This document shows positions 24,401 to 35,300 of a DNA stretch of 64,000 nucleotides, piece by piece. Both the position numbers and the translations under genes were made by a program. The stretch is taken from the NCBI GenBank assembly GCA_024362935.1, contig JANCRA010000008.1, positions 31,676,557-31,740,556 on the forward strand, read 5' to 3'. The notes beneath the pieces were generated by a model. It saw only the letters and a program-made list of their open reading frames with translations, searched no databases and was not told the DNA's origin. The DNA comes from Setophaga petechia. Taxonomy: Eukaryota; Chordata; Aves; Passeriformes; Parulidae. Numbering within the stretch: the first letter of the stretch is position 1; each line of letters starts with the position of its first letter.

Positions 24401-25914
24401 AAGGGTCCACACCAGCAGCAGAAAATACACCTCCTCCAAATGCTTCCCCGCAGGGAAACGCCATTCCTCCTGTCTCCACCAAAGCCCTTTGCTTGGAGTG
24501 GGGACGGCAGTGCAGAGGATGGTTACTGTTTACATGCAAGGTTGTGGAAAAACCCCAGAGTGTCCTGTGTGGTGCTAACGCAGTTCTCTTTGCACTTCCC
24601 AGGCTACTGAGAGCATTAGAATGCTGGTCACGCTCTGCCAGTCTGACAATGAAGAGATCAGAAAAGTGGCGTCCGAAACCCTGCTCTCCCTTGGTGAGTT
24701 GCCTGGTTTAGAGCAGTATTTAATTTTATTTTTCAACAGAGCAGCATATGAGACACCTGAGCTGTGTAAATGGGAGACTGTAAATTGAAACAAAACTTTA
24801 CAGAGTGTTTAAACAAGTCAGAAAATACTGATTCTTAAAAATAATTCATTTTGAAAATGAGCTAAAAAGAGAAATTGAATTGTGTGAGTCTGGAGGGGGA
24901 AGTAGTAAAAGGAAGGATAGCAAAGGAGAAGTTGAGAAACAGAAGGAATTGATAATTAATCTGCACAGTTTCTAGGCACCAGTACTTCAGTGGCACAGAA
25001 AAATTGTGTTTTTCTGGCCTTTCGGCTAGGCATGAATTTCTACTCCATGGGGGAGGTGTCCTTGTGTTATTTTAATTATGCAAACCCTTCAAATATACTC
25101 TCTTCCATGCACCACTTCAGCAGGAATTCAGTCTGCTGTTGGACGTGTTATTGCTCAGATTATAAAACAACTAGCCCAGGGATTGTTCTACCATTCTTCT
25201 AGACAACATACAGAGATCATTTTTGGTTCCTTATTGCCAGTTCAACACATTAGGCTCAATGCTGTCTTAGTGAAAGTGCATATAGATGGCAGTAGCTAAG
25301 GAAAAAGGGGTTGAAAGACACAATAATATTTAGCAAACATACTGCTTCCTCATTTTTAGCAGTATAGAAGTAACATTGTGGATAGACTCACTTCTTTAAA
25401 GTGCCAGGAAGTGGGAGGTGGATAAACTTTATATTTTCCAAGGCTGAAGTGGATAAACATTTACCTCAAGTACATCACTGCAGCAGCTGAGACCTTGAGA
25501 AGCACAATAGGTCATTCAGTATGACAAGTGTGCAGGATACTGTCACCTCATCACACAAGCCACAGCTGCTTCTGTTTGGTTTTAGATAACCAAACAGCTT
25601 ACATGAGAAATTTAAAAAAAAATAATAATTTGAACATTCAGAGCACGTTTAACTTTTTCAAATAATTTCTGAAATTGCTTCTAACAAGATAAAGTGTAAG
25701 AAGGGCTAGAAGTTACTGGCCAATCAGTAGTTTGTAACAGCAGAGAACCAGTATTTTAAATGTTCTAGGGCAATGACATAATATACTATTATGCTATATC
25801 ATTTTGCATTCAGGTGAAGATGGGAGACTGGCATACGAACAGCTGGACAAGTTTCCCCGGGAATTTGTTAAAGTTGGAAGCCGCCGTGGAACTGAAACTG
25901 CCACAACTTTTTAG
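418..25914 (+). CDS. RIPOR2: RIPOR2 (FAM65B), Rho family-interacting cell polarization regulator 2; 16 C-terminal coding exons, 5' end off window
   Basis: RIPOR2 binds and restrains RhoA, acting in cell polarity, T-cell migration, myoblast differentiation and hair-cell stereocilia (family knowledge; human mutations cause deafness). Exons: 418-481, 4225-4268, 5541-5666, 7057-7205, 8297-8426, 8966-9112, 10440-11129, 13733-13917, 15661-15829, 17250-17385, 18284-18445, 19398-19556, 21020-21222, 22605-22688, 24603-24693, 25814-25914 with stop TAG 25912-25914. They total 2640 nt, an unbroken 879 residues, with AG/GT at every junction and matching phases. Recognisable blocks are [34 protein letters not shown] (start of the conserved beta-rich segment), [30 protein letters not shown] and the end [14 protein letters not shown]. 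Human RIPOR2 is about 1068 aa as I recall it, so roughly 190 N-terminal residues lie upstream. No frameshift or premature stop was seen. The other candidate, a RIPOR1/3 paralogue, fits less well because residues follow RIPOR2 closely. Confidence 0.96.
4117..4194. repeat. Two interleaved inverted repeats in a RIPOR2 intron, just before the 44-nt exon
   Basis: CCAAGTGTGGC (4117-4127) is the exact reverse complement of 4172-4182. GGCCCTGGGC (4134-4143) is the exact reverse complement of 4185-4194. The arms alternate A-B-A'-B', an arrangement that can form a pseudoknot or two competing hairpins. A third pairing, 4121-4132 with 4147-4160 (two-base bulge), competes with both. The acceptor of the 44-nt exon at 4225 is only 30 bases downstream. 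Confidence 0.8.
7224..7246. repeat. (TCAA)n microsatellite
   Basis: Nearly six tandem TCAA units begin 18 bases after the donor at the end of RIPOR2 exon 7057-7205. Confidence 0.95.
7544..7645. repeat. TA/TATG-rich low-complexity tract
   Basis: A run of TATA and TATG units is followed by an AT-only stretch, within the RIPOR2 intron between 7205 and 8297. It looks like a degenerate microsatellite, with no other function seen. Confidence 0.85.
10440..11129 (+). CDS. RIPOR2: RIPOR2 large central exon encoding the Ser/Thr- and acid-rich linker
   Basis: This 690-nt exon (230 codons, phase 0 at both ends) starts after TCTTTTCAG and ends at AAA|GTGAGT. It encodes the low-complexity, probably disordered linker between the N-terminal conserved region and the C-terminal helical region. 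It opens [11 protein letters not shown], continues through clusters of Ser ([18 protein letters not shown]) and becomes conserved again from [18 protein letters not shown] to LDDILK. The open frame runs upstream to 10344, but that part lies before the acceptor and is intron. The middle of the exon diverges strongly from the mammalian protein as I remember it, while both ends are conserved. Confidence 0.93.
14278..14338 (+). CDS. RIPOR2: Probable alternative terminal exon of RIPOR2 giving a shortened isoform
   Basis: The exon ending at 13917 leaves two bases (AG) of a codon. A strong acceptor at 14276-14277, preceded by a long C/T tract, lets it join 14278. The joined frame then reads [20 protein letters not shown] and stops at TAA 14336-14338. 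The usual next exon at 15661 accepts the same phase. Splicing here would remove the whole C-terminal helical region. A downstream ATTAAA at 14881 could serve for 3' end formation. I infer an alternative last exon; I do not recall a matching described isoform, so its use is unproven. Confidence 0.5.
17250..25914 (+). CDS. RIPOR2: RIPOR2 C-terminal helical (ARM-like) region, exons 10-16 of this window
   Basis: Seven short exons (17250-17385, 18284-18445, 19398-19556, 21020-21222, 22605-22688, 24603-24693, 25814-25914) encode the conserved C-terminal third. It is a run of amphipathic helices with phrases such as [67 protein letters not shown] and [18 protein letters not shown]. The spacing of Leu and Ala suits armadillo/HEAT-like helical repeats, as expected for RIPOR proteins. 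The solo LTR at 19871 sits in the intron between 19556 and 21020 and interrupts no exon. Confidence 0.93.
19865..19870. repeat. Left target-site duplication of the solo LTR
   Basis: GATGAT lies directly before the LTR terminal TG and is repeated exactly after its terminal CA at 20299-20304. Confidence 0.8.
19871..20298. mobile_element. Solo LTR of an endogenous retrovirus, with 6-bp target-site duplications
   Basis: The element begins TGTGGTGGTGTTCACAGG and ends TCTGTGACA, so it has TG...CA termini. It is bracketed by identical GATGAT copies at 19865-19870 and 20299-20304. An AATAAA lies inside at 20090-20095. No internal retroviral coding sequence is present, so this is a solo LTR left by recombination. 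A 6-bp duplication is usual for class II (alpha/beta-like) retroviruses. The ends and body resemble an LTR I recall as abundant in songbird genomes, but the family name is not certain. Its orientation is assumed from the AATAAA to match RIPOR2. Confidence 0.88.
19925..19988. repeat. 39-bp internal tandem duplication within the solo LTR
   Basis: CCAGAAGGCTGATTTATTA at 19925 recurs as CCAGAAAGCTGATTTATTA at 19964. The two are 39 bases apart, with the shared TTTAT run extending to 19988. It appears to be a local duplication inside the LTR. Confidence 0.8.
20299..20304. repeat. Right target-site duplication of the solo LTR
   Basis: GATGAT directly follows the LTR terminal CA, matching the left copy. 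The lack of mismatches fits a fairly recent insertion. Confidence 0.8.
22840..22859. repeat. Short near-perfect palindrome (9-bp arms, 2-bp spacer)
   Basis: GGTTTAGAA at 22840-22848 is followed, after CC, by its exact reverse complement at 22851-22859. It lies in the RIPOR2 intron after exon 22605-22688. Confidence 0.85.
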
Positions 25915-27450
25915 ATGGAAAAGAACCTGCTAATATTTAACAGACATTAAAGTAGGATGGAGTTGCACTTCAGTGTGGGGAACAAACGGAAGACTTTAAA
26001 GAATTCTATGAGAATGTTCCAAAATGTAGCAATTTACAGACTTCTTCAAGAAAAGCAAAATCTAAAATCCAGCTTAAGGATTCCTATTGGCTCCTAGTTG
26101 CAGCTCATGATGGAACAGTTGGATGCTGAGGAACAATACTTTCTTGACTGATTCTAAACAAATAATATAATTGCAGTTATTCAGCCTCAACAGACTTCTG
26201 TGAGGTTTTTAGAATTTGGCATCTCCATATATTTTCCTATTATATTTACTTCCTTGAAGTTGTTGTGAAAGCTTGAGACGTGTGATACCGTATCTATCAA
26301 GGACAATCAGGAGGCCACCTGAGCAGGCATGCAAAGTTTTCCCTTGAATCCCAAATGAAGTGTCTGCTGCCATGCAGTGTCCCCAGCAACACTCCAGTAG
26401 CAGGAAATGCTGCTCAGCTTTCTCAATTGTGTCTTGGTAATGAAATAGAGGGAAAGTTCTACAAGTTTTGCCTTGAGAAACAGCATGATGTAAACCTTGG
26501 GAGGCGTCACTTTGGTGACTCATTCTAAATGCCTCCACTGGTCTTTTATTCCCTTCTCTTGCCCTCCAGCAGCAAACCATCATTAATCCAGCAATTTCTG
26601 AGGGGGATCAAACAATCATGTAGGTTTCTGAAAACTAAATGAAAAGGTAAAGTGCATTTATTTATTCTGAGAAGAAGGAGTGAATACCGCTAATTGCACG
26701 AGTCCCCAAAACCATTTTGTCCTGCAAGTTGCAGGCAGGATTGGATTTTGTACATTCTAATTAGAGGAGCGTAGTTTCTATAGAGTGATTTCCATATAAA
26801 GAACAGAACAAACTCAAGTGGACCTCGGAGGCAGTAATAAACAGAGGGGGAAGTGAATGCACCTCCCCTCCCTGCACTGCAAGGCTGAAAGACAGCGAGT
26901 GCTTCAAACTGTTGATTACAAGCCTTAAGTTAACAGAGGAGGTGAATAGAATTTAACAGAAGAGTGTTCCTGTACTGTGTTCATTATGCATGAAATGCTA
27001 TTTAGATGTCAATTGAAGTATCCAAATTTGCATAGACGACATAGAAAATATTGCAAACAGTTCACATCAAGAGGAAACCTTGTAAGCCAAACACTTTGGC
27101 AGGCAGGGGTCTTTTGTTTTGTTGTTTTTTTTTTACTGTGAATGTTACAAGAATGTACATATCTGTATATTTATAAATATATATATTCTTCCTTTAATTA
27201 AAGAAGTACATTTTGTACAGTGCAAAATGCTTACTTGTTTACTGAGGGATATAAACTCTTTTTGCAGAAGGTGAAATAGCCATGTTATGGTTTTTATACT
27301 ACACCTGTTCCATCAGTTGAATTCTTTCAAGGTGTCCTTTTGTATCTACTTCTTTTTTTTTTTTAATTTTTTTCTTTTAGTTTTGTGGCATTTGTACTCA
27401 CCATATTTCCTATCACATTTAAGTTATAATAAAGATTATTTTTAATTACT
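25915..27450 (+). other. RIPOR2: RIPOR2 3' untranslated region
   Basis: About 1.5 kb follow the RIPOR2 stop with no further splice-consistent coding exon. The segment is AU-rich, with a TTATTTATT-type element near 26657 that could affect mRNA stability, and T-rich runs near 27120 and 27350. The end is inferred from an AATAAA at 27428. The 124-codon open frame on the opposite strand (26209-26583) looks like chance. Confidence 0.7.
27428..27433 (+). terminator. RIPOR2: Poly(A) signal AATAAA, RIPOR2
   Basis: A canonical AATAAA lies about 1.5 kb after the RIPOR2 stop, just past a long T-rich stretch. An ATTAAA-type variant about 230 bases earlier, near 27198, could give a shorter 3' end. Confidence 0.65.
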
Positions 27451-30400
27451 AATTATTTTTAATTACAGTCCATATGTATAGTCACCCTTTCCATCAGCAG
27501 CCCTTCACTGTCAGCCTCATAGTTTAAGTTCAGAGCAAGTCAGTTTTGTTACCATTCAAGATACTTACCAAGAAAGGCTCCATGGGGACTACCAGAAAAT
27601 GTGCTGGAAAGGCTCCAGGATTGTTACCAAACTTGCACTATTTACTTCTCCCTTCTATGAAGACACTCTCCTCAGACAGAAGACATTCCTTCCATTCATT
27701 TTCTCTTTTCAAACATTAAGGCTTACAGCACACACCTTGGGGAATGTAGAGCTGCCTATGGAGCAGGGAGCCAAAGCCACAGGGAACAGGGAGCAGCTCA
27801 CATACAGAGGTGATGCATCAAATGGAGGGTGTATCTCATCTCCCTCTAGTTTAAAGCCACCCTTGGAGAAGTTCACTAGCCTACAGCTGATCTGCTACAC
27901 CATTGCAACCAGGATTCACAACAGCTGTGACAAAGTGAACAGACCTTAAAGCTTCCAAAACCTGAAGGCAAAGAAAAATGACCAAACCATTTATTTGTCT
28001 CCAAGCTTGTACATTTTTATGCTTGCAGAGCTGACAACGCTGCCTTTTCCTGGCACATTAACACGCTCCTTGGTGGAGTAGGAAAACCAGATGCACAGAG
28101 GTGAGCATCGCAAGGCTTGTGCTTACCAACTAGTAAAGAAGGAAGCAGCAGGCAGTAATTACAAAAGTTCTTAGGGCTGCAGCAGGCTTACTTGGACAAA
28201 CTCAAAGGTCAGGGCCACCCCAGGAAAGTGTGTTAGGAAAAAGTTCCCATACAAAGTAGCTCAGCAGCAGTGCAGATGGAAGAGATGGGCAGCTCGCTAT
28301 TAGTGCACTTGGGAAAGGGGTTTGTTTATCTGGTGGTAAAGGTGTCCTTACCTTCTGCTGTGGTGGTTTTTACTACTGTGGCATGCTGTCACTGTCTCAG
28401 CCTGTGGCACCATAAATAGAAACCTGTACCACCCCTATACTCCTGTAGCTACAGCAGCAGCATGTTAGGCTGCCCAGTTTCACACTGCTACTGGCAAGGC
28501 TTTTGTATCCATCAGATTTTCAAAAGCTATGCTCTATAGCTTCACCCTGTCCTGTGAATAGGGTCTGTGATATATACTTTATAAATAATACTTATCAATA
28601 ATGTGGACTTCAAAATTAGGAGTCAACAACTGCTAGACACTGTATCTTAAGTATGGCTCCCTGCTTTGCAGTGGGATTGTCCTGAGAGGATCCACAGCAC
28701 CCAGGTTCAAATGGATGCAGTGTCCTCACAACTGAGCACATTTCATTACAGCCATCTGCTAGCAGTTCAACAAACAGCAGAAAGTTACAGTTCCTCATAA
28801 CACCATTATCAGCTGCTAAACTGTTTTATTACAAGAATGGAAAGATAAATGAATAGCACAATAAACAATAAACACTGAAAAAAAACATTGATGACAATAC
28901 AACTCAGTCTTAAGAACATTGGAGTGCTGGAAAAGCCCAGCCTTGGCAAAGTTTGCACTTCTTATTAAATTCTTAAATCCAGTTCTGAAAACAACCTGAG
29001 ATGGCCCTTGAGGAGAAGTAAATGAACATGCATCACATATTCTTAACAAAAAACAACCTATGACTAACTTCATGACTTATGCAGAGGCAGCACCATAAGC
29101 TGCAGCACAGGACAATGCTGCAGCCCTCACGTAAGCAATCCATGCAAAAAACCAATTGAGTTTCAGCTGCCCAAACAAGGAGCTATTATGGTCTAATTAA
29201 TTTCTCCACACATTGTCTAAGTACAATGGGTGCTTAGCAAAAATAACAATTTTTAGTGTAAACCAGTTATGAGTTCTTCCTCACACAATCCACCTGCCCC
29301 ATGGTTTGCTTGTCCCTGCATAGCTGCTCATTCTTGAAACGTGCCACCTGCAAATGACCCATCTCCCCTTTGCTTTTGCATGGCTGAAATTCAGCCCTGC
29401 TCAGACACGCACATTTTATGGCAGAAGTGCTAGGACACTGTAGATGCATCCCACTTCCACACAGCCTAAGCCTGCTTCAGAGAAAGACAAGATTGTGTCT
29501 GCACCCTCTGCAGGGAAAAGGAGTCAACATGCAGGTAGCACAAATGCATTTGACTTCTTGGAAAGAATCACATTCTCTGGTTAGGTTCCAGAACTGATAA
29601 TTTTATTGTGCTAGATAGATGGAATGTTCTCTCTGTAACTTAGCTGGATATACAGGCTGTCTTTAGTGATGCTGATTTTCAGCAGCTACACGGTTGTGTT
29701 CAGTGATAAATGAGTTCCCCTATACACTTAAAATGTCAGATGGTTTTAAGAGAACTAATCACAAACAAATCTGTATAATTTCTACACCTTTGACAAGCTG
29801 TGAGCACATAAATACCAAGTTCCTAGACTTAATATGTAGCACAGTGCTACTGCATGCATGTTCATAAAAGCACTCAAGAACTTTCAGAACAAACAAACTC
29901 AATCCTTTTAGAACTCTTTAAACAGCAGTTATTGAGCATCCTAAAACTGCTGAGAACATTTCCATACATTAATGTCTGATAGAATAGGTACAGTCAGTGT
30001 TTGGTCAAGGTTCAATGCATCTGTGACAAAGCATGTGTTGAGGTTTTATTACTGTGGCAGTTCAGCTCTCACACCTAGCCTTCTGAGGCATCACAGGTTT
30101 TTTTTTTCCAATTATACAGCAAACTATCTGCTAACAAACTGCACTTAATAAAACCATAGTAGTCTTGGTTTAAAACAGTAGCCTGTATTACTAAGTGGCA
30201 TATGCCTTTTGATGTAAAAATTTACTCTATTAGAGGCGGGCCAAATGCTGCAATACATCCATCAGCCTACTTGCAGAACTTCCATGATTTATTTGTACAC
30301 AGTTTATTTCAACACAAGGATCCAGCATATCAACAGACTGTCACATCTTTTTATCTAAATAAAATCAATCCAGAAAAAGTATAAGATTTAAACCTAATAA

Positions 30401-32050
30401 GCATTCTTCTTGATCAGCCTGAAGATAAGAAACACACAGATGCAGACACTGCACACAAATTCTGGATTTGTCTCTTTCTGGCAGTTCTGTTCCAACAACT
30501 GCACCTGTACTACAGCAGTTCACACAGCAGGAAGTGAAATAGTAGAAAAGCTGCACTCGCTGTCTCATTTTGGTTTGCTAGTCATGCCACAGTCCTTTCT
30601 TCCCTTCTACAGCCTCTGCAAATACAATATGCCTAATGTTTAAAAATAAAGCCACGTCTAAAAATTAGTTAACAATCAAACTAAATTGAACTGCAAAAAA
30701 CAATTACATCAAAATGAAATTTATGTTTCTTTATTTACTAATGTTGAACTACTTTGTTAAGAAAGTTGCTTAGAACATGAGATAGGAGAGGTCTAAGTCA
30801 CTTGACAAGCATTATCCACTTCTCCTTAACAGAAAACCAAGGTTACTCTACAAAGCATTTGCCCAGCACCCAATTTTGTCTCTTCTTCAAGACAGCATCA
30901 GTGCAAGATAAAGGACACACCTCTCTCACCTTTTCATCCTGTGATGGAAAGGAATATGTCTAAGCAGCCCCTGGAGCACACACTGGAAGATAAAATCTTG
31001 TGCTTACAAAGTTCACAAGAAATTGTGATGCCTCGTTTTCTAGTCAGCATGCTTGAGGTAAAATGGCAGCCAGGAGTATTACCTCCTACAGTGGTTTCTG
31101 ACATTCCCTGGATGTCATAACTGACATCACTTGTAAAACATCTGTTAACTTATCAACAGCCACAGAAAGTAAAACAGAAGGAATATAAAAAGGTGCCAAT
31201 CTGATAGCTCCAGAGGCATTCACACATACCCTGAAGCAATCACCTTTGGCAAGGCCAGAGAGAGATCCATGAACCAGGATGCTTCTATTCCCTTCTGCCT
31301 CCTGAAAGCCACTCAGCTTTAAGCTCCTCCCAAGATATCGCAACAACCACCATTGTTAAAGCCTTGTTACAGAACAACTGCCCCAAGCTCACTCAGTACT
31401 GGAAAATCTGTATCCAACTTTCCTGCTCCATCACAGCCCATGCAAATACCATATAAGGTGCTCAAGGTTTTTAAAGACCCTTTTTATTCCTGTAAACCTT
31501 TCAGAAACGAAGCACCTTGGTAAGAGGGTGTCTCATCTCTTGTTAAATACCAGAGCAGCACCTTGAAAACACCGAGTTTCTTTCAGAACAGCTCGGAAGT
31601 ATAGGCTGCTTTGTCTCCACCTAGTTTTCAGCACAGCTGCTACTGGGACCAAGAACATACCACCTTCTCTTCATAAGCCAATTAAAGTATTACTAAAATA
31701 AATGGTCTAATATTTCCTACTTAAACTCTCATTACACAGAATGCAAAATGTTTCCTTAGAAGGCAGAGTAAATTAATTTCAAAAAACCTGAAAATCACGA
31801 ATCTAACTGACCTTTAGATTTTGACTCTCATTACCCAGGGAGATTTTCTGAAGCCTCACCAACAGCACACAAATCTTTGCTTTTCCCCTCCCTCTATCCA
31901 CAAAAAAAGCAATTTTGTTCTCCAGAATTCTGCAAATCTAAAATGAACTAAGAACTGCCCTGGCATTCTCCCCAAAAACTTGAAAGCTTCCATCTACAGG
32001 AGTCATCACTGATTTGAACCAAGGATTAACTATTCCCCTGTCAATTAAGA
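27451..32050. other. Intergenic spacer between convergent RIPOR2 and GMNN 3' ends
   Basis: This 4.6 kb lies tail-to-tail between the two genes. I see no exon with good splice context, no RNA gene and no recognisable repeat. Open frames are short and scattered. A minus-strand AATAAA (TTTATT near 28824) could mark the end of an extended GMNN transcript or an unannotated RNA, without other support. Confidence 0.6.
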
Positions 32051-32072
32051 CACTATTTTGGTAATGCAAAGA

Positions 32073-32078
32073 TTTATT
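32073..32078 (-). terminator. GMNN: Poly(A) signal AATAAA, GMNN
   Basis: TTTATT on + reads AATAAA on the GMNN strand, 280 bases after the GMNN stop. This gives a short 3' UTR. Confidence 0.65.
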
Positions 32079-32357
32079 TATCAATTTTCATGCATCATGT
32101 CAGACCAACTGATAAGAAAGATATTTACACAACAGTTGAAATACACAGTATTTGCATTTCCTACAGGCAACTACATGCAGCCTGTAGTAAATTTTCCACG
32201 CAGTATTCAGATACTCCTCCCACTGCTACATAATTCCAGTTAAAAATACCAACATCTGTAATGTTCCCACAAGAGTTTCTGTACCTGAGGTTCAGTATAT
32301 CCTTTCAAGAGGAAGTCTGCAATTAAAAGCCACATACATAAACCTATTTAAAGGTTG

Positions 32358-35300
32358 TCATTCCAGTTGCAAATGGCTTGCTTCCTTTGAAGGAAGATCT
32401 GATCTATTCTCCCTTAAACCAGACAACACTTGTGATGGCTCTTCTTCAGAAGGGCTGTCTGCCTCATCTCCACAGTTGTGCTCCTCACTTTCCTGTCTGG
32501 ATTCCTCCAGAGCCAAACTCTCCAGTGTCTCAAGATTGTCAGGTGCTTGCCCAGTTAGCCTCTACAAAGGAACAGAAGACAGCAAATTTACTATTTTTCT
32601 ACTTAATAACCATGAAATAGTGAAAGAAGACTCTGCATATGAAATTAAGCAAACTAATTACTTTCATTCGGAGGTTGTTGACTTAATCAAAACATTCCTC
32701 AGTTACAAAAACCTTAAGGTAGAAGTTCAACTCAAATTACTACCTCTTAACTTGCAAACCACATTTGCTAGTTCAGTTTTTCTTAGGTTCTTTGGTAGAA
32801 CAGGTTTCATCCCAGACAACCTTAAACATGGGAAACTGGTTCCCAAGTTAAGTATTTCCTATAGTACTCTATAGGTTTAATTTTAGAAAACTTACTGTAC
32901 AACCAATTTACTCAGTTTTTAGTTAGAGATGAAGCTACATTAAGCCGAGATGAGCTTTAAGATCCAGCAGTCTCTAGCACTTACCAACCTAGAAGTTCCT
33001 CACCTAACCCTATCTAAGGAAGATAAACAGGACTGTGAAGAGGCTGGTTTTGAAGCTTCTGTTCGTTTGATGGATCCCTTAAGGCTCATTTAAGCCTCAG
33101 AAGGGAGCAGCTTACAACTAATAAGTGATCCTAACTTTTGAGAAACTGTGGAAAAGTTTCCAACTATTAGCTTAAGTCCTCAAGTAATGTAATTTCTGCC
33201 AGTGGTTTTATCACTAACAAGCAGTGCTCCCCAACACCAAAAAATTCAAGTGTAGCAAAATAGTCTTTCAAGGCTGCTCTAAATAACTGTACTAACTGAA
33301 AAGTAACTTGATGAAATTTAACTCTTGATTACACAAGTTACTTGCAGTAATACTGCATTTTGTTTCCACCTCTCAGTCTAGTCATCACAGACTCAAAGTA
33401 TTTGCCAGGCACCCAGCTTCATATTCCAGCTTAATGAGAACTTAATTCCTGCAAAAACAACCTGAAAGCCACAACATCAAGGTTCCACACCTATCTATGT
33501 ATTTATCACAGCTTCAGAGGCTCTTACAAACAATACTCTCCTGCTGAAGGAGCCATGGAATTAGTGACAACTACTCACCCCAAGGAACTCTCAGAGGGAG
33601 CTGTTAGGAAATTTGAGTTTATAAATCCTAGAGACTCTGTGTACAGCCCTTTTTGGGCAATGAAACTGGCACTTGACAAGAAAACCTTGACCTTGAAGAG
33701 AATGGTGCTCCCTCTCACTGCTCTACTTTGTGACTCTGTTTCAAGTTCAGTTTCTCAAAGGACACAGCCAGTACCAATCTATTAAGCACATGAATTTAAG
33801 TAATCCCAAAAAAAGTGAAAAATCAACTCTTCCGTCCCTTATCACAATCTCCAACATGCAACTGTTAACTGTAAAGAGAGTAGGTCAAATTCCTCCTTCT
33901 GAAAATATCCATCTTAGTACTCTCATTACTCCTATAGGTTCTAAGATGGGAAAAATTCATCCGCTAAAAGGAGCTTTTTGACTCTAGAATTAGAGTTATC
34001 CTGCAGTAAACAGGTCAGAGAGCATTTTAAAATGAAAAGTCATGTGAGCACATATAACAGAAGCCATGATTCATAATAAACACTTTGGCTGGTTTCTCAC
34101 TGGTTTGTTCCACAACATTAACTGGAAATTACTTTGAGTACCTCAATCACACTGGTCATATAATGCACATGCTCAGCAAGGGACATCAGCTCTTCATTTT
34201 CTTCTTTTAGGCGGGCAATTTCACCATCCTTCTGCTCGATCTCTTTGTGCAACTGAGTTCAAATAACAAAGTGTTAGAGGAGGAAGACAATAGCCAGGTA
34301 CCCTTAGCAGTTAGACATCTTTGAGTAGCTACCTTTTCGTTTTCTTGAAGCACTTCATACAGAGCCTTCCTCCTCTCTTCAGCCACTTCCTTCCAATACC
34401 GAGATGAAGGATCTCCTGAATTTAAGAGGCTACACTAAGTCTGTGGTAAGACTGACTTCTTAAGAGCACCTTAAGATATCTAACTTGTATACAAGCATTC
34501 TGTGAGCTGTGATGCAAAACTTCACTCCATATAGTGTTTTCAAAGATTAGTTGTAGAACTACACCTAGTGACACAAGCTTACAGGAAACGGGTCCCACAC
34601 TGCATTAATGGCTGTACAGTGCCTTCAGGAAGCAGCCTCAAGCACGGCAGCAGGCTCTGCAAGATGGCCACACTTGCAAATGCTGCTCTGAATGGGCACT
34701 TTGTGGAAGACAAAGTGTTACTTCCAAGTCACTGTCCACACTGGTTCTGAGAAACTGCACAAACAACACGGTGTGGCAGAACAGGCTTTGGTTTCATCTT
34801 AATTATTAGTCACTGGAAAACTTATAGCCCAGCCAAAATAACAAACTACAAGACTCCCTAACACTGCTGCACACAATGCTTCTCAGCTTCTGGCTATCAT
34901 GAACTCCTTCTTAAATATTAGACATCTATACTTCTTTTAATATAGAGGATAAGTATCATCAACTCCTGCTAGACATCAGGAAAAACCCACAAAGCCTTTA
35001 TCTACATGACAAAGGAAATATGTTTCAAAAGTAGCACTCCAACAGCAGCATAGCATTTAAAGTGCAAGAAAACATTTCAGGAATTACCACATACCTTTCA
35101 TCATGAGATCTTCAGCTTGAATGACATCATTCTCATTCTCTTGCTCCTTGTCCACAGACACCTCAGCTTTAGAAGACTTGGAGGCAAATTTGTTATTCCA
35201 GAGCTTCCTTCTGACTGAAGATTTCTTCTGCATAAAACATGGACAGGTTTAAGTTTAGAGGAACATCTTAGCCTACACAAAAATACAAACTTCTGAGCCT

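Noticed and set aside
26209..26583. 124-codon minus-strand ORF within the RIPOR2 3' UTR
   Set aside because: No recognisable domain, AT-rich UTR context, no promoter or splice evidence.
32476..32874. 132-codon + strand ORF over the last GMNN exon
   Set aside because: It is the antisense shadow of the GMNN C-terminal exon plus intron.
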